A stretch of DNA of 15,728 bases from Bacteroidales bacterium UBA5762 (GCA_002418865.1 DIEY01000089.1:44102-59829), one strand, 5' to 3'; positions 8,103 through 15,728 are shown, numbered from the stretch's first letter. Notes: generated by a model from the sequence alone, not told the origin. Translations and numbers: made by a program.

Positions 8103-8139
8103 TTTTGGGCCGACAAAAAATATTTTTGTCGGCCCAAAA
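8103..8139. terminator. Bidirectional terminator, 17-bp perfect hairpin
   Basis: Arms 8103-8119 and 8123-8139 pair perfectly over 17 bp around a 3-base loop. A GC-rich core (GGGCCGAC / GTCGGCCC) is flanked by A/T tracts at both base and tip. It sits between convergent genes, 107 bases after the + strand stop and 23 bases beyond the - strand stop, so it can serve both. The A and T tracts at the base give each transcript a short T-rich run close to the stem. Confidence 0.75.
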
Positions 8140-8162
8140 ATTTATCCTCGTAATGCTTGCCT

Positions 8163-9500
8163 CTATAAAAGCATCTCACATTCTGGAAGCCCATATTCCT
8201 CTTTCATTTTAATTCCAAGTTCTTCTAAGCCATCAAGAACCGGATTATAAATATCGGGCAATACAGGCCGGTAAACACCCTTAATGTTTATTTTTCCTTC
8301 CAAAATCATTCTAACTCCCAAAGCAGCTGGCAAAGCTACGGTACGTGCAATACTCGTATCTGTGGCTGGAGTTCCGTAATCGAGCATGCGAGAACGTATT
8401 ACTTCAATTTTCCCATCGGGATAAGTGGCTAAAAAATTATGCTGCAATACGACCATATCGCGTTCATTTTCATTTAATGGCATTTTTGCAATCATTAAAT
8501 CAGAAGTGATTTCGAAGGGTGAATCAATGGCACGTCCCATGGGCTTATCATCGAAAAGTCCAAGCCATTGCATGGCACGTATGGGATAACTGTTGATATC
8601 CATTCCTAAATAATCGGCAACTTTTTGACGGATATTTGATGCATCCTCGGTTCCTATCAACATCCCAACAAATTCAGCATAAGTTTTCCCGGAGAAATTA
8701 TATTTTTCGTATGAAATCAAATTCAAGGCTTTCATAGCATCCATGGTTATGCACCACCCAGGATACCTAAAAGTTCCCCTCATCATGGTCTTGGCTTCGT
8801 CAATTCCATAAATATCCTTATAGAGAATAGAATCACGATTAGGATAAACTTCGAGCATTCCTACTTCAGGGAAACATACTTTCATCGGATTTTTGAACAA
8901 GTCTTTAGATGGAATTTCAATGGCTTTTCCCTCCATCAAATACCGTGCGTCGTTATTGCCTGCCATGACGACTCCTTTTGGGCTCCAAGAAAATTTATAC
9001 CTAAAATAATTATCGGTTGCTTCGGGCGCAGGTAAGGCTCCACACAAGCTATAAAATTTTTCAACTTTTCCTCCCTTTTGATGAATATGATCTATGATTC
9101 TCATTGCCGACATGTGATCAATGCCAGGATCGAGCCCCATTTCATTTAGAATAATAATACCGGCTTCTTTGGCTTGTTCATCAAGGGCTTGCATTTCGGG
9201 TTTAACGTAAGATGTGGTTACCATGGGTTTTTGAGCCTTTATACAGGCTTTGGCAACTAATACATGATAAGCATAGGGTAATAAACTGACAGTTAAATCA
9301 TTTTCATGTACCATGTTCTCGAGCATGTTTTCATCCTCAACCGTCCATGCTATGGCTGAGCCATTGGGATGCTTCTTAATCATTTCTTCTGCTTTCGATT
9401 TCGTACGTGTTGCAACCGTAACTGCATAACCCTTTTCTAACAGATGTTGCACAATAGGCCGTGCTACCATGCCAGCTCCAAGAATTAATACTTTTTTCAT
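8163..9500 (-). CDS. Saccharopine dehydrogenase (glutamate-forming), AASS C-terminal type
   Basis: The product has 445 residues. The N-terminal Rossmann motif VLILGAGMVARP (4-15) binds the nicotinamide cofactor. SLLPYAYHVLVAKACI (72-87), TTSYVKPEM (95-103) and NEMGLDPGIDHM (119-130) follow. The substrate-domain segment CGALPAPE...RYKFSWSPKGV (153-177) closely matches, from memory, the saccharopine dehydrogenase half of eukaryotic alpha-aminoadipic semialdehyde synthase. The reaction is saccharopine + NAD(P)+ to allysine (alpha-aminoadipate semialdehyde) + glutamate, or the reverse. It is the second gene of an operon with the reductase at 9533-10852, from which it is separated by 32 bases. It should be cytoplasmic. 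The pairing supports lysine catabolism rather than the fungal biosynthetic route, but cofactor and direction cannot be read from sequence alone. Confidence 0.88.
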   Translation of the reverse strand: MKKVLILGAGMVARPIVQHLLEKGYAVTVATRTKSKAEEMIKKHPNGSAIAWTVEDENMLENMVHENDLTVSLLPYAYHVLVAKACIKAQKPMVTTSYVKPEMQALDEQAKEAGIIILNEMGLDPGIDHMSAMRIIDHIHQKGGKVEKFYSLCGALPAPEATDNYFRYKFSWSPKGVVMAGNNDARYLMEGKAIEIPSKDLFKNPMKVCFPEVGMLEVYPNRDSILYKDIYGIDEAKTMMRGTFRYPGWCITMDAMKALNLISYEKYNFSGKTYAEFVGMLIGTEDASNIRQKVADYLGMDINSYPIRAMQWLGLFDDKPMGRAIDSPFEITSDLMIAKMPLNENERDMVVLQHNFLATYPDGKIEVIRSRMLDYGTPATDTSIARTVALPAALGVRMILEGKINIKGVYRPVLPDIYNPVLDGLEELGIKMKEEYGLPECEMLL

Positions 9501-9532
9501 ATTTTTTCTATTTATTAATAAATTAAAAATTT

Positions 9533-10852
9533 TTATTCTAAATATTTTTGAATGTATTTGTAATCAGGTGTTAATTGTCCTTTATGCAGAATAAGGGCAC
9601 GTTTGATAGGTAAAGGCAATTCGATCTCGTCAATAGTCGAAGCATTATAATTTGCCTTGGCAATGGGATAAACATAATTCTTCAGAATATTGCTAAAACC
9701 CAAAGAAGAGTCACGTGGTAACTCACTAGGCAGAATATCGACAGCCATTATTTGCAATCCCTCTCCCTCATAACCACTGGTCAAGCTATGGGTTTGCGGA
9801 TGATAAACAAATATGGGATCCTCTATAGTAGTACCTTTGAGCGTTGCTTCAATAGAACCTTCTGGATCGCACGCAATATCTCCCACAACTATAAGTTTAG
9901 GTCGTTTTTCTTTTGAAAATTTTTCCTTCAGATATTGCCTACTGATTAAACGTGGATAACGCGAATCCCAGTATATTCCATTAATTAAGACAGATAAATG
10001 AGGCAGATATTGTTCAAAAACTCCATGATAATTTTCTGGTTGAGTATAGTATTCGTCCAGATCAAAGGCCTTATGTGGATCATTGGGAGCACTAATATGT
10101 TCTTCCTTGAATGTCACTTTGTAAATCAGATTATTCTGGAACTTATTTGAATCCTTCAATTTGAATAAATCTTCGGGCAAGATTTCTATCCCTGGTAAAA
10201 GTGATAATATTTCCTGTACACCACTCGAAACATTTCCATAACCCGTAACCCCAATAGTCAATGGAAGCAATTCATTTGGTAAACCTTTTTTTAAAATTTC
10301 CTGCCCTACTTTCGAAACCTCTTTGCGGGCTTCATTTAAATCTTTATAGTGATGTGTTTGTTGAATATTTAAAAATGGCGTTTTAAAACCGATGTAGTTC
10401 AACCGTAAGCCTAAGGTCCATAAAGTATTGATAGCGCCCGCCAAGCCAGCGTATCGTCCAAAAAAAATCAAACGCCTCCCAAAATCATCCACTACACGTT
10501 CATAATCAATCAAATTACACTGCATGTTCATCATTTGGCGAAGCATACCCATATTGTAGGGTTGACCCTTAATAACATGAGCAAAAAAAATATAAGTCTT
10601 TCCCACTTCAAATTTATCTATGGGTATCTCCTTTACACCAAAAATTACAGGCACTTCTATTAAATCCCTTACAATTTTTGCACCCGCTTCTTCGTATTCC
10701 TTATCGCTAAAAACTCGTTTCGAAGAAGACTGTACATAGACTTCTATTCCATATTTTCTAATTAATTCCGCCACATGCTTTGGCACCAAAGGTGCTCTAG
10801 TTTCTGCCAAATACTTATCTTCATGGCGAATCCCAATTTTTAATGTTGACAT
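9533..10852 (-). CDS. Lysine-ketoglutarate reductase (saccharopine-forming), AASS N-terminal type
   Basis: I place the start at the ATG at 10852, giving 439 residues. The open frame continues to an ATG at 11080, but the added 76 residues match nothing in the family. The protein from 10852 begins as family members do (STLKIGIRHED...ETRAPLVPKHV, 2-27). A TATGTTTG -7 box lies just upstream, inside the longer frame. Family segments include YVQSSSKRVFSDKEY (39-53), FGVKE (71-75), FFAHVIKGQPYNMGML (89-104), LIDYERVVD (114-122), FGRYAGLAGAINTL (131-144), the nucleotide-binding VTGYGNVSSG (202-211) and VGDIACDPEGSIE (323-335). The enzyme condenses lysine with 2-oxoglutarate and reduces the adduct with NADPH to saccharopine, which the next gene product cleaves. 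Together they are the two halves of animal and plant AASS encoded separately. No membrane or signal segment belongs to the 439-residue form. Confidence 0.87.
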   Translation of the reverse strand: MSTLKIGIRHEDKYLAETRAPLVPKHVAELIRKYGIEVYVQSSSKRVFSDKEYEEAGAKIVRDLIEVPVIFGVKEIPIDKFEVGKTYIFFAHVIKGQPYNMGMLRQMMNMQCNLIDYERVVDDFGRRLIFFGRYAGLAGAINTLWTLGLRLNYIGFKTPFLNIQQTHHYKDLNEARKEVSKVGQEILKKGLPNELLPLTIGVTGYGNVSSGVQEILSLLPGIEILPEDLFKLKDSNKFQNNLIYKVTFKEEHISAPNDPHKAFDLDEYYTQPENYHGVFEQYLPHLSVLINGIYWDSRYPRLISRQYLKEKFSKEKRPKLIVVGDIACDPEGSIEATLKGTTIEDPIFVYHPQTHSLTSGYEGEGLQIMAVDILPSELPRDSSLGFSNILKNYVYPIAKANYNASTIDEIELPLPIKRALILHKGQLTPDYKYIQKYLE

Positions 10853-11305
10853 ATAATTCTTTAAGTTAACTAATATTCCCCTTATATCATGCCTGCAAAC
10901 ATACGAAATAAATACCATGGATAGTATCCCCCAATACTCAAAGATTAATCGTCTGTAGGAGGAAATAGCTAAAAAAATGCGTAAGTAGTTGATATGATTT
11001 TCAATCCATAATGCATCTCTTACCTTTTTAAAGATAAATAACGCAGGCCATCCTACCATAGTTATGGCCTCATAATCCAAATCAATATATACGACTCATA
11101 AAAGAGCCTAAGGATTAAAAATCCGATTTATTTATGTAATTTAATTTAAAATATTGACTTATAAAAATTTATATCCTAATATTCTGCTGCATCTTCCATA
11201 ATGTTGTTCCGAATTAAAATATTTGTTAATATTGCACGCACTATGACAAAGCTGTTGAGCAGAACAAAAGAAATTATTTTAATTTAACTTTTAAACCAAT
11301 AAATT
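10853..11305. other. 453-base divergent intergenic region
   Basis: This lies between the lysine-ketoglutarate reductase and lipoprotein starts. It holds the -7 box at 10896-10903. An inverted repeat AGGCCAT/ATGGCCT sits at 11045-11051 and 11064-11070, and a very small GGATT/AATCC hairpin near 11111-11123. A sigma70-like TTGACT-N17-TAATAT lies at 11154-11182. The - strand frame is open from 11080 to 10853, but the peptide resembles no family I know and I treat it as non-coding. Bases 11120-11300 are AT-rich and probably contain the lipoprotein promoter, which I could not place with confidence. Confidence 0.5.
10896..10903 (-). promoter_or_regulatory. Candidate -7 box for the lysine-ketoglutarate reductase operon
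   Basis: On the - strand, TATGTTTG fits TAnnTTTG exactly and lies 43 bases before the ATG at 10852. This would give a leader of roughly 37 bases. No TTTG is found at the expected distance upstream, so only half of the promoter consensus is present. Confidence 0.4.
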
Positions 11306-11878
11306 ATGAAAATGAAAAAGATGATCTTCGCCGTAGTAATGCTTTCTTTGCTTATTGGCTGTAGCAATCAACAAAAGCAAGAAACTCCGTCAATTACCTT
11401 TGAGCTTTCGCAATTGGAAGAAATGGCTCCACAATTTGTGGGGAAAGAGATAGTTTTAAAAGGAACCATAGACCATGTCTGTGAGCATGGAGGGGCTAGA
11501 ATGTTTTTAGTTGGGAAAACTCCGAGCGAGCGTATTCGTATAGATGCAGGTGAAGATATGCAATTCGATCCGGCTTGGGAAGGGAATACAGCATATGTTA
11601 CTGGAATTTTGGAAGAACTTCGAATAGACAGTGCCTACCTCGACAAATGGGAACAAGAGGTAAGAGCCAACAAAGGTGGCGAGGCAGCTTCAAAAGTTCA
11701 TACTGGTGAAGAAGGGCATGAAAAAACTGAAAATAATATGGAAAATGAGCTTCAACAAATTGCCGATTACCGCACTGCTCTTTACGATAGTGGTAAGGAT
11801 TATTTGTCGTTTTATTCTGTAAGATGTCTCAAATATCAAATCGTTGAAGAATTCGATAGCGAAAAGGGAAACGACTGA
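11306..11878 (+). CDS. Small lipoprotein, possible OB-fold domain, function unknown
   Basis: The product has 190 residues. The N-terminus MKMKKMIFAVVMLSLLIGCS has a positively charged start, a hydrophobic core and a lipobox LLIGC with Cys19, so it should be processed by signal peptidase II and anchored by lipid. The following domain (about 42-108) alternates short strands around VGKEIVLKGTIDHVCEHGG (45-63), MFLVGK (66-71), RIRIDAG (76-82) and AYVTGILEE (96-104), a pattern like a small OB-fold barrel. C59 and H61 in the VCEHGG motif are potential metal or heme ligands; a further Cys is at 174. A charged Lys/Glu/His-rich stretch (about 116-145) precedes a final helical region. It lies 89 bases upstream of a PepSY_TM-like gene on the same strand. 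I do not recognise a named family; the OB-fold assignment is inference from the strand pattern. Confidence 0.65.
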   Translation: MKMKKMIFAVVMLSLLIGCSNQQKQETPSITFELSQLEEMAPQFVGKEIVLKGTIDHVCEHGGARMFLVGKTPSERIRIDAGEDMQFDPAWEGNTAYVTGILEELRIDSAYLDKWEQEVRANKGGEAASKVHTGEEGHEKTENNMENELQQIADYRTALYDSGKDYLSFYSVRCLKYQIVEEFDSEKGND

Positions 11879-11967
11879 TTCTCCCCATATTCTTCAATAA
11901 TCCGGCGTAAAAAGGCGAATAAATAAACCTAAATAAGCTTCTTTTATGTTTTTATGAGCTATTCATT

Positions 11968-12540
11968 ATGAAAAAGTTCAAATGGAGAAAATATAATAGA
12001 GCCATTCACCGTGATTTGGGATATTTTTTTGTTGGAATGAGCTTGGTTTATGCTCTTTCTGGAATAGCTTTAAATCACATCAACGATTGGAATCCAAGTT
12101 TTATCATCACTAACAAAATCATCACCCTTAATGAAGTCCCATCCGCCGACAACATCCAAAACAGCGATATTAGGGAATTATTGGAATATTGCGGCGAAAA
12201 TGGTAGATTTAAGAAATTTTATATTCCTTCGGATAGCCTCATAAAAATTTTTATAGAGCAGGGCACTGTTACTATTAATACTAAAACAAAGCAGGCCACT
12301 ATCGAGAAGATTCAACGACGGCCATTGTTTCATGCTTTTAATTATTTGCATTACAATCCCGGAAAAATTTGGACTTTTTTTTCTGATTTTTATGCAGCTT
12401 CATTAATTATATTGGCTATCAGTGGTTTACTCATTTTACAGGGCAAAAATGGAATAAAATGGCGTGGAACTATTTTAGCTGGGTTAGGGATTGCGATTAT
12501 CATTGTATTATTATTTTTAAGCCATTATTCCTTTACATAA
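11968..12540 (+). CDS. PepSY_TM-like membrane protein
   Basis: The product has 190 residues. The N-terminal signature KYNRAIHRDLGYFFVGMSL (8-26) and LSGIALNHINDWNP (30-43), the middle soluble part, and the later PLFHAFNYLHYNPGKIWTFFSD (119-140) with ISGLLILQGKNGIKWRG (151-167) are those of the PepSY-associated TM helix family common in Bacteroidota. Membrane helices lie at about 18-35, 141-158 and 168-185. Four histidines at helix edges (H14, H37, H122, H128) could be heme ligands, as proposed for related PepSY_TM and ferric-reductase-like proteins; this is inference. An extracytoplasmic loop spans about 40-120. With the lipoprotein just upstream it probably forms an envelope redox or metal-handling pair. 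A hairpin begins 4 bases after the stop. Confidence 0.78.
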   Translation: MKKFKWRKYNRAIHRDLGYFFVGMSLVYALSGIALNHINDWNPSFIITNKIITLNEVPSADNIQNSDIRELLEYCGENGRFKKFYIPSDSLIKIFIEQGTVTINTKTKQATIEKIQRRPLFHAFNYLHYNPGKIWTFFSDFYAASLIILAISGLLILQGKNGIKWRGTILAGLGIAIIIVLLFLSHYSFT

Positions 12541-12543
12541 GCT

Positions 12544-12581
12544 ATAAGGGGGCAGTTTAAAACTGCCCCCTGCCCCCTTAT
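12544..12581. terminator. Bidirectional terminator region with two alternative hairpins
   Basis: Two exclusive stems share the left arm. One uses GGGGGCAG (12548-12555) with CTGCCCCC (12563-12570), extending through TTT/AAA. The other pairs 12544-12554 with 12571-12581 over 11 bp around a 16-base loop. It lies between convergent genes, 4 bases after one stop and 35 bases beyond the other. The stems are very stable, but no good U-tract follows, so the termination mechanism is uncertain. Confidence 0.6.
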
Positions 12582-12615
12582 GAGAAAACTTCATTTATTC
12601 AAACTTATACTTCAT

Positions 12616-12930
12616 TTACGCCATTCCTGTTGGCCCCAAATTCATTGGAAACCCTTCTGATCCACTGCCATCTATTATCTCTCCATGGCTCTGTTCAAAT
12701 TTCGAGATATTGTCTTTCAGTGCGCGTAACAAACGTTTTGCATTTAAAGGTGTCATAATAACACGTGACTTGACTTTTGCCTTGGGCACCCCAGGCAAAG
12801 CACTCAGAAAATCGATCAGAAATTCTGAATCTGAATGAGTAATTATGGCAAGATTCGTATAAATACCATTGGCTATGTCTTCTGGTAAATCTACCTGAAT
12901 CTGATTGGGAGGATTCTTTTTAGGTTCCAT
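12616..12930 (-). CDS. DUF3467 domain protein
   Basis: The product is a 104-residue soluble protein matching DUF3467: an N-terminal IQVDLPEDIANGIYTNLAII (11-30), HSDSEFLIDFLSALPGVPKAKVKSRVIMTP (32-61), and NAKRLLRALKDNISKFEQSHGEI (63-85). The tail is Gly/Ser/Pro-rich. It starts 23 bases after the rpoC stop on the same strand, so it should be on the rpoC transcript. This rpoC-DUF3467 order is typical of Bacteroidota. The biochemical role of the family is not established. The conserved link to an RNA polymerase subunit gene suggests a role connected with transcription or expression at that level, but this is only contextual. It is followed by the hairpins at 12544-12581. Confidence 0.88.
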   Translation of the reverse strand: MEPKKNPPNQIQVDLPEDIANGIYTNLAIITHSDSEFLIDFLSALPGVPKAKVKSRVIMTPLNAKRLLRALKDNISKFEQSHGEIIDGSGSEGFPMNLGPTGMA

Positions 12931-12953
12931 GATTTTAATGAATTATAAAAGTG

Positions 12954-15728
12954 CTATTCGTCCTTTGAGGCTTTAAGAGCTTCATATTCTTCAATACTAC
13001 TTACGATGATGTTTTCATACTCACGCAAACCCGTACCTGCTGGAATAAGATGCCCTACAATAACATTTTCTTTTAGTCCTTGAAGGGTATCAATCTTTGC
13101 ATTAATGGCTGCCTGTGTAAGCACCTTTGTGGTTTCTTGGAAGGAAGCCGCAGAGATCCAGCTTTTGGTTTGAAGAGAAGCACGCGTAATTCCTTGTAGA
13201 ATTTGGCGCCCAGTTGCTGGGCGGGCATCACGAGCTTCGACAAGTTTTTTGTCTTTGCGTTTGAGCATTGAATTCTCATCACGTAGTTTGCGAGCGCTAA
13301 TAATTTGTCCAGCAGAAAGATTAGGTGAGTCACCTGGATCGATAACTACTTTCTTACCAAACAACCAGTCATTTTCTTCCTGAAAATCGGGTTTATTAAC
13401 CAATTCTCCTTCTAAAAATTTCGAATCGCCCGGGTCTTCAATCTCAACCTTACGCATCATTTGGCGAACAATTACTTCAAAATGCTTGTCATTGATTTTT
13501 ACACCTTGTAAACGATAAACTTCTTGAATTTCATTGACGATGTATTCCTGAACGGCCATAGGGCCCTTAATGGCAAGAATATCACCAGGAGAGATGGCTC
13601 CTTCAGATAAAGGCTGACCGGCTTTCACATAGTCGTTTTCCTGAACCAAAATTTGTTTGGTAGTCGGAATTAAATAAACCTTTTCTTCTCCAACACGGCT
13701 CGTTACGATGAGTTCACGATTGCCGCGTTTAAGCTTCTTCCCAAAGGTAACTATACCATCTATTTCTGAAACACGTGCAGGGTCGGATGGGTTACGTGCT
13801 TCGAATAACTCAGTTACACGAGGCAAACCTCCTGTTATATCACCCGATTTACCAATGGCACGCGGAATCTTCACCAAAATGTCTCCTGCTTTAATTTTTT
13901 GGCCATCCTCTACCGAAAGATGAGCACCTACAGGAATATCAAATACCTTAATTTCCTCTCCGTCGTCATTTAAAATGCGTATGACTGGGTTCTTGGTTTT
14001 TTGACGGCTTTCGACTACCACCTTATAAGGATGGCCAGTTTGTTCAACCGATTCCGTCTTAAATGTTATACCTTCTATTAAATTATGGTAAGCAACTATT
14101 CCAGGAACATCGGAAATAATCAATGCATTATAGGGATCCCAATCGCATATCAAATTTCCTTTTTTCACCATATCCCCATTCTTAAAATATAAATTGGCGC
14201 CATAAGGAATATTAGATGAAGTAAGAATAATTTCAGTATTGGGGTCGATAATATGCATTTCGGCCGATCGACCAATAACCACTTGATAAGTATTCCCTGT
14301 TTCTGAAGTATATTCAACCGAACGCAACTCATCTATTTGCAGTTGCCCGTCATATTTTGCTTCTATACGTGAGGTCATGGCAATGTTACCAGCTACACCA
14401 CCAACGTGGAAGGTTCTAAGCGTAAGCTGAGTTCCTGGTTCGCCTATAGATTGAGCCGCAATCACACCAACGGTTTCACCTTTTTGTACCATTTTGCCCT
14501 TAGCGAGGTTTCGCCCGTAACATAAGGCACATACTCCACTTTTCGATTCGCAGGTAAGAACAGACCGAATTTCCACGGATTCTATAGGCGATTTTTCAAT
14601 AATCTCACAAATTTCTTCCGTTAATTCCTGACCAGCTGCCGCTATCAATTCATTGGTATAAGGATGATATATATCATGAAGCGCAACTCGTCCTAAAATA
14701 CGATCATAGAGGCTTTCTACTACTTCTTCATCTTTTTTGAGGGCAGTTACAGTTAAACCTCTTAAGGTGCCACAATCTTCTTCATTAATAATTACATCAT
14801 GAGCAACATCAACAAGACGTCGAGTAAGGTAACCCGCATCGGCAGTCTTTAGTGCGGTGTCAGCCAATCCTTTACGAGCTCCATGGGTCGAAATAAAATA
14901 TTCTAAAACCGATAGACCTTCTTTAAAATTAGATAAAATAGGATTTTCGATAATCTCTCCTCCACTGCTTCCCGATTTCTGAGGTTTTGCCATCAAACCC
15001 CGCATACCGGCTAATTGTCTGATCTGTTCTTTCGAACCTCGGGCGCCAGAATCAAGCATCATAAATAGAGAGTTGAATCCTTGTTTGTCTTTGGTAAGCT
15101 TATCCATCAAGGTAAGCGTAAGTTTAGAATTGGTATGCGTCCAAATATCGATAATCTGATTATAACGTTCATTATTGGTAATGAACCCCATAGTAAAGTT
15201 GGCCATTACTTCTTCCACTTCGGCATTGGCCTCGGCTATCAATTCGTCTTTATTTTCTGGAATGATTACATCACCCATATTGAATGAAAGCCCAGCTCTA
15301 AAGGCTGTCATAAAGCCCATTTCTTTAATATCGTCGAGAAATTTCGCAGTTACAGCCGTACCTGTACGTTTCAAAACTTCTCCAATGATGTCTCTGAGGT
15401 TTTTCTTAGTAAGTAACTGATTAATAAAACCTATTTCTTCAGGAACAACCTGATTGAATAAGACTCTTCCAACAGTTGTTTCTATAATTGAGGTCTTAGG
15501 AGGAGTAGTAGAATGATCCGTAATCCTTACCTTGATGATGGCATGCAAATCAACCTTTTGTTCATTGTAAGCAATTACAACTTCTTCGGGAGAATAAAAT
15601 AATTTTCCTTCACCTTTTACAGGATGATCGGGTTCCGATTTACGAGGTTTTGTAATATAATACAATCCTAAAACCATGTCTTGGGAGGGAACGGTTATGG
15701 GAGCCCCATTTGCAGGGTTGAGTATATT
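12954..15728 (-). CDS. rpoC: RNA polymerase beta' subunit, C-terminal part (truncated at window edge)
   Basis: The frame is open through the right edge; the ATG at 15677 is internal. About 924 residues are visible, starting at the conserved NILNPANGAP...VPSQDMVLGLYY segment (E. coli residue about 490). The catalytic NADFDGD loop lies outside the window. Counting from the codon at 15677, zinc-binding cysteines are C302, C376, C383 and C386, with the same spacing as E. coli C814/888/895/898. The bridge-helix region is THGARKGLADTALKTADAGYLTRR (264-287) and the trigger-loop entry is GVIAAQSIGEPGTQLTLRTFHVGG (404-427). A sandwich-barrel insertion follows, like the SI3 of E. coli, ending at ITGGLPRVTELFEARNP. 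The C-terminus has the conserved SWISAASFQETTKVLTQAA and GLKENVIVGHLIPAGTG segments. This is the core enzyme of transcription, intact as far as seen. Confidence 0.97.
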   Translation of the reverse strand, partial: NILNPANGAPITVPSQDMVLGLYYITKPRKSEPDHPVKGEGKLFYSPEEVVIAYNEQKVDLHAIIKVRITDHSTTPPKTSIIETTVGRVLFNQVVPEEIGFINQLLTKKNLRDIIGEVLKRTGTAVTAKFLDDIKEMGFMTAFRAGLSFNMGDVIIPENKDELIAEANAEVEEVMANFTMGFITNNERYNQIIDIWTHTNSKLTLTLMDKLTKDKQGFNSLFMMLDSGARGSKEQIRQLAGMRGLMAKPQKSGSSGGEIIENPILSNFKEGLSVLEYFISTHGARKGLADTALKTADAGYLTRRLVDVAHDVIINEEDCGTLRGLTVTALKKDEEVVESLYDRILGRVALHDIYHPYTNELIAAAGQELTEEICEIIEKSPIESVEIRSVLTCESKSGVCALCYGRNLAKGKMVQKGETVGVIAAQSIGEPGTQLTLRTFHVGGVAGNIAMTSRIEAKYDGQLQIDELRSVEYTSETGNTYQVVIGRSAEMHIIDPNTEIILTSSNIPYGANLYFKNGDMVKKGNLICDWDPYNALIISDVPGIVAYHNLIEGITFKTESVEQTGHPYKVVVESRQKTKNPVIRILNDDGEEIKVFDIPVGAHLSVEDGQKIKAGDILVKIPRAIGKSGDITGGLPRVTELFEARNPSDPARVSEIDGIVTFGKKLKRGNRELIVTSRVGEEKVYLIPTTKQILVQENDYVKAGQPLSEGAISPGDILAIKGPMAVQEYIVNEIQEVYRLQGVKINDKHFEVIVRQMMRKVEIEDPGDSKFLEGELVNKPDFQEENDWLFGKKVVIDPGDSPNLSAGQIISARKLRDENSMLKRKDKKLVEARDARPATGRQILQGITRASLQTKSWISAASFQETTKVLTQAAINAKIDTLQGLKENVIVGHLIPAGTGLREYENIIVSSIEEYEALKASKDE

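Noticed and set aside
11045..11070. AGGCCAT/ATGGCCT inverted repeat with a 12-base loop
   Set aside because: It is short and isolated, with no relation to a promoter or gene end. It could be an operator but nothing supports that.
11154..11182. TTGACT-N17-TAATAT, close to the E. coli sigma70 consensus
   Set aside because: The major sigma factor of Bacteroidota uses TTTG/TAnnTTTG, the region is AT-rich enough for chance matches, and it lies 124 bases before the lipoprotein start.
15675..15677. ATG as the rpoC start
   Set aside because: Codons upstream to the window edge encode the conserved NILNPANG...VPSQD segment, so this Met is internal.

Overview
The window looks like chromosomal DNA of a member of the Bacteroidota, probably Bacteroidales or a relative. 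The sequence is AT-rich and start codons lack clear Shine-Dalgarno sequences. Two candidate promoters carry the Bacteroidota -7 box TAnnTTTG. rpoC is followed directly by a DUF3467 gene, a linkage typical of this phylum, and a PepSY_TM-like protein of a type common there is also present. No rRNA, tRNA, CRISPR array, insertion sequence or phage gene was seen.

Layout. (1) Positions 1-2210, + strand, are the end of a surface-glycan type cluster: the 3' part of a GT39-like membrane glycosyltransferase, a small overlapping ORF that looks broken, and an FkbM-family methyltransferase. (2) Positions 2378-4875, - strand, hold a translationally coupled pair: a Tat-signal DUF362 protein, then a membrane polyferredoxin with two CX3CP motifs and six cysteine clusters. 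(3) Positions 5023-7995, + strand, encode a 990-residue protein with two receiver-like domains joined to a pyruvate-phosphate-dikinase-type ATP-binding domain. It lacks the phosphohistidine domain. (4) Positions 8163-10852, - strand, hold a two-gene operon for lysine-ketoglutarate reductase and saccharopine dehydrogenase, the two halves of the eukaryotic AASS enzyme. (5) Positions 11306-12540, + strand, encode a small lipoprotein and a PepSY_TM-like membrane protein. (6) Positions 12616 to the right edge, - strand, hold DUF3467 and the C-terminal two thirds of rpoC.

How the genes work together. The DUF362/polyferredoxin pair is best read as an electron-transfer module spanning the inner membrane, with both the DUF362 protein and the last four clusters predicted outside. 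The two saccharopine enzymes would convert lysine plus 2-oxoglutarate to allysine plus glutamate. Bacteroidota generally make lysine through diaminopimelate, so the likely direction is lysine breakdown. Three convergent junctions carry inverted repeats suited to terminating transcription from both sides: a weak one near 2351, a strong one at 8103-8139 and one with two alternative stems at 12544-12581.

No defence or mobile system is evident. The most distinctive items are the receiver/ATP-grasp fusion, the predicted two-sided polyferredoxin, and the separate-gene LKR/SDH pair. All functional statements come from recognising motifs by eye; no database search was run.
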